Shown here piece after piece: positions 1 through 49,480 of a stretch of DNA of 64,000 nt. The notes under the pieces are model-generated. The model did no database searches, was not told the DNA's origin, and saw only the letters and a list, made by a program, of their open reading frames with translations. The position numbers and the translations under genes were made by a program. Location: NCBI GenBank assembly GCA_030141605.1, contig JAQGDQ010000351.1, positions 62,001 to 126,000 on the forward strand, written 5' to 3'. How positions within the stretch are numbered: position 1 is the stretch's first letter; the number at the start of each line of letters is the position of its first letter. The DNA comes from Tubiluchus corallicola (Eukaryota > Priapulida > Priapulimorpha > Priapulimorphida > Tubiluchidae).

Positions 1-1774
1 ATAAAATATACACGCGAAAAATTTGCTACAAGCTATAATTTAAACCATACAGATTATTGGTCATTTTCTCTAAAAGCCCTCCACTACATCACCATATTTA
101 AAGGAACGACATGATTTATTTGCAAGTTCACAAAACGAATACGAAATAAAAAAATGCTAAGAATTCCTGCTCAAGTTTCCAGTTTTCGTTACTTAAAAGT
201 CAGGCGTGTAAAGGTGCATTTTACCAGATTGTGAAGTATGGGAAATGAGTCATCTTTTAAGTTGAAATTCGCTCCGGTTTTCTTTATATTCAACCCAATG
301 CAAGTAAATTCATAGTTCTCTATAATCCTAATATCTGACTAGATCTATAGTTTCTAATGAACGTTATTGGTACGATACGTTTTTTAAAATTAATTTTTCC
401 GGCATGCTCAGCCATCAAAGAGTCATAGGCATGAAAGCATATGAACTGATATTTCAGCTACGAAAAAAACAGAGCATGCCTCTAACTAGAATTTTTTTAA
501 TGAGGCTAATAAGCCAGTGGAACTAAACACTAAGTGTGTTTAATAATTACAGCAAGTGCATCAGTAAGTAGCATTTTGTTCGTAGTTGAATCAGTGCATA
601 GTAAAATTGATACGCCTGTAAACTTGTGCAAGAAGTACTGTCACTAAAGATGGCAAAAATTACTGTAAATATCACTGATAGTTCAAAAAATGCTGACATA
701 TGTGATGCGAACACAAGCCTATCGCACAAAGGATTGTGGTTAACACAAAAGCATAAGTAGATACTTGACTGTAAGAAATTGTACTTAAGTAAATCTTGAT
801 AAAAACTCTTTAGAAAATAACGTGTGACAAAATTTTTTACTATTTTGTGATGATTTAATTATTGTGAATCTGTATTCTTAAGTACTTCTAAGTAAGCACA
901 TTGGACCAAGCATTTGTCTACAGTTTTTTGACACTACACAATTCAGCAGTTTTTGGATCACTCACACGAAATCTAAATCTTGAGACTAGTCGATTAACAT
1001 CAACATTACATTATAACAATACTGAAACATGAAGTTTATGCCTTGCAATAAATTTGGGAGTATGTTAACCTACATTCGATTTCTCTACAACCTGTGATAA
1101 CTGTAAAAGCAACACATAGTAAAAATATGGATCACTTTCTCTCAATATCTGTACACATCAATTGTCACAATATTATACGTCTGCAGGTTAAATACTTCGT
1201 GTAAAGTAAGATAAGAGAATATTCATTTGGTCCTGAATAATAGTTAAAAACACAAATGAAATACAGAAAGATTAAAACATGACGACTGTACAGGGTTGTA
1301 TTTACACACTTGAGCCACCGAGCTCTTTGTTGATGCATCGCGAAGCCGTTGCCTTTTCCATTTTTACAGCTGCAATTGTACAACACAGTGACTGCCACAT
1401 TGAATCGCTGATGGTAAATAACTTGTCCGCTTCTTTGTTAATGGAGGTACATTCAAGCAGTACATTATATTAAATCACTCGTAACTTCGTCCACATGATT
1501 AAAGTTAATCACTGATGCTGTCTAGAACTGAATTGGCTGCATTTCCCTCATCAGGGTTTCACAACGCGTACTACATATATATTTTCCACAACACAATTTG
1601 CAACAAATCTGACCACTGGTTAATCGTTTTGCATAAACAAGTAACAAATATGCAACGTGCACCTGCATCAGTTTCCATTTGACGACTTACGAAACGAACA
1701 CGAATTTCTTACTCGGATCAAAGGCAAGGCCATGCACATTCAACAATAACAGTCTGCGGTGGTGCTTTTATTGT
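1..1774 (-). other. ZMIZ1: 3' UTR and downstream flank of the ZMIZ gene
   Basis: AT-rich, with no coding ORF I trust. A minus-strand AATAAA starts 2 nt after the stop codon (1772-1767), too close to serve as the normal signal. A second, at 120-115, is followed by a GU-rich stretch and is a reasonable poly(A) signal, which would make the UTR about 1.7 kb. No other AATAAA was seen on this strand. The true end could lie outside the window. Confidence 0.55.
115..120 (-). terminator. Candidate poly(A) signal AATAAA
   Basis: The minus-strand hexamer AATAAA is followed 10-40 nt downstream by a G/T-rich stretch (ggtgatgtagtggag). Position relative to the stop gives a 3' UTR of about 1.7 kb. This is plausible but rests on motif reading alone. 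Confidence 0.35.
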
Positions 1775-39121
<37,347 letters not shown>

Positions 39122-40011
39122 AACGATGCTGAGTGACACCTGAAAAATTAATTTGAAATGAAATCAATGAAAATCTAATTCTGATAGGGTTGATAACAAA
39201 TAATAAAGAGAGTTTCTCACGAAAGGGAAAAGCAGCAATCACCAGTAGATACTAAAAATTGATAATCGGTAATTCTATGACATTGCTTGAGCAGTGCAAA
39301 CGTTATATCAAATCTGTGCACTAAGTTGCAATAAATGCTTAAATTACATGTAAATTCAACTGAATGCACTGAATGCCTGACTACACATCGTACACGCAGA
39401 TCGAGGCCATGAAGTTGGAACAAGAAGAACGTAAAGAATGTTGATATGGTTGGAAAACGAATTAATGCAACTGGTCTTATAATTGGCAAGTTTGTAATCA
39501 GTTCATGTATTACATGTGTATACAGTTTTAGGCTTATGGCATACATCAGTGTTTGATGCTGTTTTTATATTCCGTAAAATGTTACGATGATTTTGTACTG
39601 GTATTTGTTTTTGGTATTTTGTATGTAATGACTGTGTGCACTTGTAAAGGTTTTCGCCAAATAAATTATAAATTATAATGAACCTTGAGAAACCAACAAT
39701 ATAAATTATAACATTTGAATCGCAAGTGTTCTTGATGGCACGCACCGCACAGTCTGTTAAATCAGGCATTTTTTAAACTAACATTTTCTCAATAGAAATC
39801 AGTAATAACACCTATGCTTCACGTTTGTTTTCTCTATACAATATGCATATCAACTGCATTAACATAAGAGATCCTTCTTTCATCCTTCATTCATAAGAGA
39901 TCTGTACTCGGTAGACACGGCACGTACAGAAAAGCCTACTCACTACTCCTAATTCCCTGCAATCCCGTGAATCCACCCGCTAATAAAACGAGCGCCAAAC
40001 CGCCCAATCAA

Positions 40012-40167
40012 TCAACAATCAGCAATACTACAGATATGAAACTGATATAAATAATTCATGGTGATGGTGGAAGGAAAGTACGGGCGCTGCCGCACGCTGT
40101 TGCTCAATCCCAAGCAGCGGCTTCCTTGAGCAGTCAGCTCGAACGCAGTCATGGTTTCAGCTTAAAC
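40012..40167 (-). other. GC/CpG-rich exon-like island with a 46-codon ORF
   Basis: About 100 bp (40070-40165) is much richer in GC and CpG than its surroundings. On the minus strand an acceptor-like tttttcag (AG 40169-40168) precedes it. An ATG at 40152-40150, after an in-frame stop, opens a 46-codon ORF ending at 40012 (starts MTAFELTAQGSR). No good donor follows; gtactt and gtgcgg are weak options. It lies 0.9 kb upstream of coding exon 1, so it could be a 5' UTR exon with an upstream ORF, a conserved regulatory element, or a separate tiny gene. Confidence 0.35.
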
Positions 40168-40439
40168 CTGAAAAATGTTTTAAGCTCAAGGGCACATTGA
40201 GCCATTTCATACAACATAGATCGCTAAGTATGCTGCTTGTTTGGGTCGCCAAAACTCAAAAGAATCAATTCCCGCGCCGGAGACTTGCATGCTAGCGCAA
40301 AACGGCAAATAAATAAATTAATGTCGTTATCGTCATTACCATCGCTGTTATACTACTATCAGAACCGAGGAAAAGGCATGTGAAAAACGTGGGTGGCAGA
40401 CCGCTGCTTGCGAACAATGACAGTAAGCTAACAAAAGTG

Positions 40440-40975
40440 TTCAGCGAAGCCTAACTCTTCCAAGCAGAGGCTGTCAAATAAAGCCCAACTTTTTCAAGCA
40501 GAGGCTGTCAAATGAAGCCCAACTTTTTCAAGCAGAACACTGTCAAATGAAGCCCAACTTTTTCTAGCAGCACACTGTCAAATGAAGCCCAATATTTTCC
40601 AACAGAACACTGTCAAATGAAGCCCAACTTTTTCCAACAGAACACTGTCAAATGAAGCCCAACCTTTTCCAACAGAACACTGTCAAATGAAACCCAACTT
40701 TTTACAGTAGAACACTATTAAGCAAAGTCCAACTTTCCCTGTATAACATTGTCAAATGAAGCCAACTTTTTTCAAGCAGAACACTGTCAAATAAAGAAGT
40801 CCTTTTGCCAGAAGAACGCTATCAAATGAGGCTCAACTTTTTCTGCTACAAACTGTCAAATGAAGCTCAACTATTCCAGAAAAATGCTGTCAACTGAAAG
40901 CCAGTTTTTTCAACAATACGTTATAAATTGAAACCCAACTATTACAGAAGAACACAGTCAAACGAATATCAATTC
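40440..40975. repeat. Minisatellite, about 35-bp unit, about 15 copies
   Basis: Tandem copies of a unit like ctgtcaaatgaagcccaact followed by ttttcaagcagaaca. The central copies (about 40490-40720) are nearly identical and the 3' copies are increasingly diverged, with 34-36 bp spacing. A 35-bp period is not divisible by three, so it is not coding. Confidence 0.92.
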
Positions 40976-43900
40976 CCATTTTTCTTCAATTTCAAGAGTA
41001 TTACAACATAGCAAACACATGTATGTATAACCGCATTACATACAAAACAATGCAAGGTATCGTTTTTTGACACACCCATAAACAACTGCATGTTTACTAG
41101 TAACTACGTTTAAGCACAGACTGAAACATGCATAATTTTTCATTTAAATAATTAAAACACTCGTATATGTATGCTACATTTTCATGAAAGTTTGATGATT
41201 TTAGATTTTAAATTACAGGGTTAAGTCATTTACATATCAGTCTTCTTAGCATTATAGAATCAATTATGATTTCATAAATGCAATCAAGTGAAAAATAAAT
41301 TAAATGAAACTGAATCAACTAAAAGGTTTTCGTCTAGGTGCAAAGATACTGTGTAAGCGTTATCTCGTTTTTCCACTCAAGAGACCTCCAGTGGCTGAAC
41401 GAGAAATTTCCTGAACGCATGGCATTTAATCAACCTGTAGAAAATAGGGTACATGTCCTAGCAGAGACACTTTTCATTTGCTTTTTAGTTTATTTCGCTT
41501 ACAATGTCACGTGACTATAAATTATACAACTTCAGAACACAAACAAAGTTAACATACAAATTTCACAATATTTCAGATCTTGGACGGACCCTATTGGTCG
41601 AAGATTTTACTAACCCCTTTTATTTTATGCATACACCTGTACACACATATATGCATATGTACAGGTTTTAGGGTTACCAACTTTTTTATGAGGTATTTAC
41701 TTTTTAATAAATAGTGTGCAATTTCTTTTACTGTTCTATATCTTTTTTAGGAAAATAAAGGTGAGCACGAAAACACGAAAGAAAAAGACGGTGCCTAGCC
41801 TCCTCCGTGCACAAATGCATAAATCTGTTAAACGGTGACGGTAAATGGCTGTGAGAACACAAGCTTATGCTGGAAAAAATTCAGTCTTGGGGATTAGGGA
41901 ATTAATAACTAGGGCACCATGCACGTTACCTGCTGCAATATAGAGCAGACCATTAATCACAACACAGGTTAGCACTTCACTTAGGGCGCTTGATTAGAAG
42001 AGGAAATGCACGAGCTCAATGACATCGCGACACTCTCCAAATACAAGTGCATCACTAAAACCCCATCTTTAAGTTCTAGCCTAGTCATTGATGCTCAAAT
42101 GCAGTCGTTGAGCCACTGTGGAACGGCTGGAGTTGAGTGGGGTGAGTGGGGGAGGTAAATCAAAAAGAAGAAAGTTTAACACTTTACCCAAATTAATACA
42201 ACGCCAAATAAAGCACACGCTCTCACTATGCAAGGTATATTTCCGAAATTCCTTACTATATGTAGGTCAAACATATGTTTTAAACTGAATTTAAACTGAA
42301 TGTTTATATAGTATGGGTGTTCTTTCACATTTCTTAAAAAATCTTGTATATATTGTGCAAATGTGTCCGCTATAGCTGACTATGACAAATAAGGTTTAAA
42401 TACACAATTATATACAGTTTATGAAATTTAGTTTTTCAACAGTACGTTGTAACTACCCATAAAAAGAAAGGGAACTTATAAAGAAATAAACATAATGATA
42501 CGTAATAATAAATATGTAAGGTAAGCACAACCATCGTCCTCAAAGTTAAGCATAAAGCCAATGCCAAATACTGATGCTCAATCGATGACAATAATTACAA
42601 TATTCAAACCAAACTGAATTAAACGAATTAAATATCCTTGCAGATATTGGAAAATTTTACATCGTATTAGTTTCGTTGTTAATTTTTCTGTTAGAGTTAG
42701 AGATTTTCCCACGTGTTTTCACCTGAAGCCAAGTACCAGAAGCATTCTACAATATACATCACTTTGAAGTAGTTAACGAAACTTTGAGTTCAAATCCAGA
42801 CTGCTGTGACTTTATTTACATTTCCTTTTAACCAAAAATTAAATATTGCAGGTCCATTCCATCAAAATACTTGCTGTCGTGAAAAACAGCAATAAACCAA
42901 CCCACACATTATTTCTCCTGTCGATATACATATAGCATATATTACTGTGTCATATTTCACGCAATTTTATTAAGCGACACGCGGAGAAAGCGCAATATAC
43001 AAACGCACCGTTTCGGATCAATTTCGCCTTAGCCACTGAATTTTAGCAAAACTCAATTATAATGAACCGGCGTCGAGCGCAAAAATCTTACAAACACAAA
43101 ATCGAAACTAGAATTTTTGCGAGACTCAAATCTTCCTTCGCGAAGGTCATGACTCATTACTGCGTTGTTATCGCTGTTCTCATATTACTGCAAAAGCCAA
43201 AATAACAATCTAGCAAATTATATGAATTAAAAAACTGTATACTCTTTGAGGTCCTCAGTGACGCCTTATATGTGATTTCTGCCAATTCTAACGCAAGACG
43301 GCTTATCCAGACACATGAAAATTCAAAATTACAATAATTTTTATTTTCATGTTTTAATCGCTTTCGGGCAACTATGATGTGTTAAAGGAAGATAGGCTGA
43401 CTTTTCATATACTACCCTACTTTCAAGTCCAATAAAAAGTACACATTTTAGCACAATTAATACTGCAAAAGCGTTGCTGATAACTAAATAATAGATTAAA
43501 AAACTTAATTAACAGCGGGCGAGCCCAACTATTGATGACATCACAAACTAACATAATTTTCAACAGCAAAAGTGTTCCATGAGCGTGTTGCACTTGTTTG
43601 CGAAAGCGAAAATTGAAGTACAGTGCTACTGTAAGATATCCAGCGTGTTGTACTAAAGCTAGCCAAGTTTTATAATAAAAACTCAAATTTCAAATTTACC
43701 ACTGTGTTCACGCATGAGCTGTCGAACGTGTGTAGTTCGTCACAAACCAACGCATCTGAACTGAGAGGTACACTACCTGTTTTTTGTGCCATGCGTTTCC
43801 AAAATGCAGTCTAACTAGAGAATGGCGAAATGCATGTAACAGCGAAAAGCTAGCGCCGCTAACACGAAACTGTGTTTGTGTGGTAATAATTCTTTCACGT

Positions 43901-46042
43901 AAATCATTTTCGAAAAAAATAGTATGTTTCCATTTAATATTTTAAAGAGTAGATTGTTTTGACCTACAGGTTAAGATTGGGTCCGGTTTTGCTTTAATAG
44001 CGGCCAATTAAAAAATAGTTATTTACTTATTACGATTCTACATGCCCAAGAACTACATTCAGGAATAATAACCGAACAATCGCTTTTTCCAGGCAAAAAA
44101 CTCCAAAAACTTTACACTAAAACGTTAATGATGTCATTCCTTTTTCTTTAAATTTAACAATTAACATTTTATAGGTTGCTTTAAAAACAGAGATATTAAC
44201 GTTTTTTTAAATAAAACAAAACAATATTCATTGGAAAAAGCTTTAAATTTCTCAAAAAAAATTATTGGAAAACAGAACGAGCGTATATAACAATGGCGGC
44301 AAAAATGGGACCACGTTAAACGTTTTCTTTACCATACAAAGCAACCACGCTTTCAATAATGTAACCATACTGTGTGAAGAACGCGAGTAGCCATGGCCAC
44401 CAAACCGCAACAAAATCTACAATGCGCTCTCAGCGTTTTCCCAAGACTTGAAAGAGGATTAATACAATTACATTTTATAATTCCTCATACTGCAAAACGT
44501 CTGCAACGAGATTTGTTTATTTCACGTCTCGCTCTGGCGTTCCTTTTTTTGAATCACCGATGCAGCATCACGTGAAAGGAATTTATTAATGCCGCAATTT
44601 ATTTAATAAATAAGTAAGTTAACCGCGTTCACACAGTGGCCATCATGTATAGACTAGTTCACACTTGCGCGGAGAAGAAAACCGCAGTTCAATTCAATTA
44701 TGAGAATAATCGATATCAGAGTTTTTTCGCACAAATACAAACAAAACTCCTCCATTTTCTCCTATGTTGGATCAAGGATGACTACTGTTGCCATTTCAGT
44801 TTCCCTTAGAAATAAATGTGAACCCAGGTTGCAGCTTTTATATAATTATTGTAGATAAAAAGAGAGCAACCGTTCAAACTAAATAACACTAAAACTCAAC
44901 AATGGATACGACCTATTAACTACATAAAATTATTCCCAAGGTAGCAGCCAGGTCCTTTTTAATTAGGTTAAATCACTAAACCCATCCCACCACTCACCCC
45001 CCGGTAATGGAATCACCCATTAATTAGTGCGCTGATGACTTGCTTGCTAGCTATATATTAATTATACCGTGGCTCATTGAGTAATAGTGTTAATATTGCA
45101 CAGTTGCTGCAACAATATTTACACAAAATGCCTTCAGCTTGAGGTGGCTTCATTCTGCAGACTTCCATAGAAACCACTGCTGGACGAAACCATACGAGAG
45201 CGAGAGGGATGGCGCTGTTGAATGAAGCTTCAACGAGCAATCAAAAACATGCTCGCAAATGGGAATTAACTAACTATAAATCTATTATAAATTATTAATT
45301 AATTAATCCAATTGTTGATGTAGGCGTCTTAAGTAACAGATAAGGGCATCCATTCATTCTTCACTTAAAACATTACCCAGATATTGAAAAAACATCATCA
45401 TAATGCCATTTTCTTAATTTTCTATTCACGTGAATCAAATAATTATTTTAAAGAGAACCACAGAAAGGGACTTCACGAAAGTGAAAAGCGTAGAAATGTA
45501 CTTATGCATCTGTAAAAGAATTTCAATATCGTAGAATTATAGACATAGAATTCAAAGATAATATGTTTTACAAAAATGTTTCTAAGCAAATATTATAATT
45601 TTCGCAACCTCAAATTAATTCTGCAGTGTCTCTTGTCATGATATTATGATTCTTGAAAGTCATTCAGCAATATTACATTGTACAATGTCTACTCTACTCT
45701 ATAATGCACTTTATTAAGAGAATAAGCTAAAACATTTAATGGCCTATTTAGCAGTGTAGATATTTTACAGTGTTCATGGTGGATGGCAGGTGATGTTTCA
45801 GAGTACATAACAGTTCTGATATACACGACGCATCTGTAATGGATGCAAACTAGATTTAGTTTGCACACGCGTGTGAAGAAGCCATTTCATCTCCATTGAA
45901 GAAAATGGTACGCTGGTCTTTAAAGGAAGCCTTGCGTTTGTGCTAGCATGGCCTGTCACTACACAGCTTCATTGCTAAGGTAACCAGCACAGGCTGGCAG
46001 ATCACAAACTTGCAATCTCCGAGCTACTTAATCAATAAACAG

Positions 46043-46440
46043 CATTAAACTGAAGAGGAGGGAAAGCCTATTATTGGCGAGGGTGGATGGTGGTCAGTGA
46101 TGCTCGTACAACATTAAATTAATGAAGAAGGAAAATCATTATTGCCGAGAGGTGGGCGGTGGTTAGCGATGTTTGTGCAACATTAAACTGAACAGGAGTG
46201 AAAATCTATTAATGCCAGGAGGTGGACAGTGGTCAGTGATGTTCGTACAACACTGAAATGAAGAACTGGGGAAATCTGTGTGGGAAATGTGGGTAATTAT
46301 CGAGGCGTGTGCAGTGGTCAGTAATGATCGTACAACATTAAACTGAAGAAGAGTCTGTTATTGTCGAGGTGTGGAGAGCCGTCACTGAGACATCTATAGC
46401 ATTAGAAATATCTGTTACTGTCGAGGGATTGGACTAGTTA
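46043..46440. repeat. Minisatellite, about 69-70-bp unit, 5-6 degenerate copies
   Basis: The phrase acattaaactgaagaag(g) recurs at about 46043, 46112, 46181, 46251 and 46336, each copy also carrying attattgncgaggngtggncagtggtcagtgatg-like sequence and ctcgtacaa. Spacing is 69, 69, 70 and 85 bp, so one copy has an insertion. The last copies fade out. Confidence 0.85.
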
Positions 46441-48007
46441 GTAACGCCACTAGCTTACTACAGAATTGGAAGAAGACAACGATTAGCTATTATTGCAATA
46501 AGTGGACAGGCAACGATGAATATTTAAGTGAAACGACAAATGAAAAACTTACCATTGCCGAATATTTATATTCACCAACAAACAAGTGCTTCTAAATGAA
46601 ACCAAAACATGTACACAGACTTATACATTATGTGGGTACACGTATAAAGTGACGTAAATGTAAAACCTAAATGTTGTGATAAAAACGTGACTGTATAGTT
46701 TAATCTCAAAGTAGGTTGATTACCACGCAAATATACTATAAATCACTATAAATATAGTATCATCCCCAGCTTAAGTACCGCAGTCACTGCCATTGTCACC
46801 CCGCCATCATTCGTTGTTGTTACACTCGACAGTGTCATTGTTGTCGTAGCCACGATTATTATAACAATATCTACAATTCTGTATCTCACTTGACTTTAAC
46901 CATGAGGTTCTGCATTTTAGAGCTGTCGAAAAGGCTTTGAGCAAAAAAGTACAAAAAGCATAAAATGTGCAACACATTCATTTAAGTCAGTCAGTCAGTG
47001 CAACAAACATTACTTAGCTAATTACAACGAAAATCTTTTACCAAATGTACTAAACTCAATAGCATCAGTAACAGAATCATGATATTATGACAGATATTTC
47101 CCAGTAGTATCATAATGTGCCGAAATTGCAGGATGCAGTCCCAGCCAATCGTTGAATAAATAAATCATAAATCACTTTACTACTTTACTAGCCCCTCTCG
47201 CATGCGCACACCCCCGCTGGCATTCAAATGTAATTGTCCCTGACAGTCAGTGATTCAGTGTATTATAAATATCGACCACTAGCCGCCAATAACATCGGCA
47301 TAATGTTATGATCGGGACAAAGCAGGCTGTAATACGCTGACATTATCCACTTCTTGCGGCTATTATTGATATGCTCGGGCTGTAAACACCTAGGTGTATA
47401 CTGTGACAACAGGCAACGTGATTTAATTCGCAGGAAAATAATTAAGGCGAATTTTACAATAATACGCCTAATATCGGATAAATAGGGGCAAGGCATTTAA
47501 TAGACTACTGACGAAAGGGGCGCATGGCTGCACAGTAACTTCATAAAGAAGCCAAAATTGGGAGAAGACATACAATGAAAAGAATGCCTTCCATAAAATT
47601 TAAGAAGCCGAATGAAAATTAACATGCAAAAATCACATTAATTTATTTAATTAATTGACTAATTAGTTCAAACTGGACTTTAACCACGACAAAGGTTTCT
47701 GAACGGCAAACACTGAAATAATCATCTTTGCGGTTTCCGTTTATGAGATGGCTCATAAAACTTAAAAAACGTAATTCGAAAATTAAAGTATTTAGTTAAA
47801 GTTATTAGCTTCATTTTTTAATACTCCCGTCAGTAACATATAGGTACTTCAGCAATCACTCAACAAGTACATTCGGGTAGTAGCGGCAGCTGAATACCTC
47901 AGAAACAAAGTCATCACGATACAGCCTCCGTGTTTAAATTCTCTCGTTCGCTCACTCACTCATTTATCAATCATTTACTCACTCAACAACTCACTTGTTT
48001 CTCCCAT

Positions 48008-48131
48008 GAGTGCGAGAGAAAGAGGAGGGGGAGAAAGAAAATGAGAGAGAGAGAGAAAGAGAGAGAGGGGGGAGAGGGAGGGAGAAAGAGAAAGGGGGAG
48101 GAGGGAGATAGAGAGAGAGAGAAAGAGAGTG

Positions 48132-48225
<94 letters not shown>

Positions 48226-48238
48226 TGAGTGAGTGCTA
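48008..48238. repeat. Purine (GA)n tract followed by (GT)n microsatellite
   Basis: About 120 bp of G/A-only sequence (gagagaga, ggagggag) runs into about 95 bp of nearly uninterrupted GT dinucleotides (48129-48224), ending with gtgagtgagtgag. A low-complexity compound microsatellite. Apparent ORFs through it are artefacts. Confidence 0.97.
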
Positions 48239-49329
48239 GTCTTTAAGATAAAGAAATGTATTCAGCACTGAAATGAAAGAGAACTGTGATTTGGACTTTC
48301 CTGCTGACTATATTTATTCTGTTGAATAATTAAATCTTTGTCGTCCAAAACATTGAAGTTAAACATCAGTTACAACGCAGCAGTCGGCAGCACCAACATC
48401 AGATTACCAAAACGCCACCAGCAAAGTCTCTCCTCCTGTTAAATCCTTCCTAACAAAATAGTATCTGTCACGGACTCCATGTACACACAGTTTAATTGAG
48501 CGCATCATGCAACCGAATAAGAGTGTGTAGCAGGGAGCAACCCTTGGACCACAAGGCAAGTTTTAGGGCTCACTCAGCGTTGTGCAATTCATTATCCAAA
48601 AACACTCGAAACACCCATGTTTGAAATTACGGTACTTTTGTTGCTTGTGCAACAGAATATTGTCCAACAGGGTATGTTGGACACCATGTAATGGACATGC
48701 CCTCCAGGCAGGAAAGCCGTTCTCTTGACAGATTCAGTGACTATATTGACTCTGTGTAACTGCACTGCGTTGAACACAGCAAACAAGGCCTAATGATTGA
48801 AATGTCGACGAGTGTGGCAAATAATCCGCATGTGGAGCAGAAAGGCTAATGATTCCAGAACGGTCTACGTAGTCACTTTTCTCTCTCCTCTCCCTATTCA
48901 CCTCTCTCCCTTTTCCTCTTCCGCTCTCTCCCACCTATTGTAATGAATGAATAAGTGAACGAGTGAGCAATCGAGTGACTAACCGAGTGAAGAAGATATG
49001 AATTTAATTAGGTTCTCCATACTGACGCTACAGAACACATTAAGGGCGTGAATGTTGAAGCCCTGCAAACTGCAAAGTATTTAGCAACTGACATAACAAT
49101 TAACAGTGGCATTACATATGAATAAGACTGATTTCAATTTCTCTACTTCCCAATTCAGTGTATAGCTATTAATATTTGAAGTCATTAGCGCTTTGATCGC
49201 ATCTTGGACAAAAAAGGGGTTAGAAAGAACAGTTTTAGCACATTGGTGAAACCCCTAAAATCTTAGTTAGTCAATTATTTTGTCGACAGGTACAATGGAC
49301 AATTTTAAACCAATAGTAGAAAACCTACT

Positions 49330-49480
49330 AAACTATCAGCAATGACAGTTGGAGACCTCACAAGGGCTCTGATGATTTTCAAGATTCGGCAAGACGACGC
49401 TCATAATCGACGTCACGAGAGTCATCGAGGAAGACAGGCACTCAGACAGACCTAGACCGGGACTGCCAACAAGCCAGTTG
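49330..49480 (+). pseudogene. Decayed Tc1/mariner transposase N-terminal fragment
   Basis: One frame from 49333 reads LSAMTVGDLTRALMIFKIRQ, resembling the start of Tc1-like transposase helix-turn-helix regions (…GRALGMLEAG.SQ…). A second frame further on reads RHSDRPRPGLPTS, resembling the DRPRSGRPR hook after the HTH. The two are in different frames, so at least one frameshift separates them. No terminal inverted repeats were found around it and the rest of the transposase is missing. Confidence 0.4.

Noticed and set aside
41635-41666. Palindrome acctgtaca...tgtacaggt
   Set aside because: Short 9-bp stem, common by chance in AT-rich DNA; no flanking duplication.
47930-48232. 100-codon ORF with R/E/G and Cys-Val repeats
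   Set aside because: Translation of a GA tract and a GT microsatellite.
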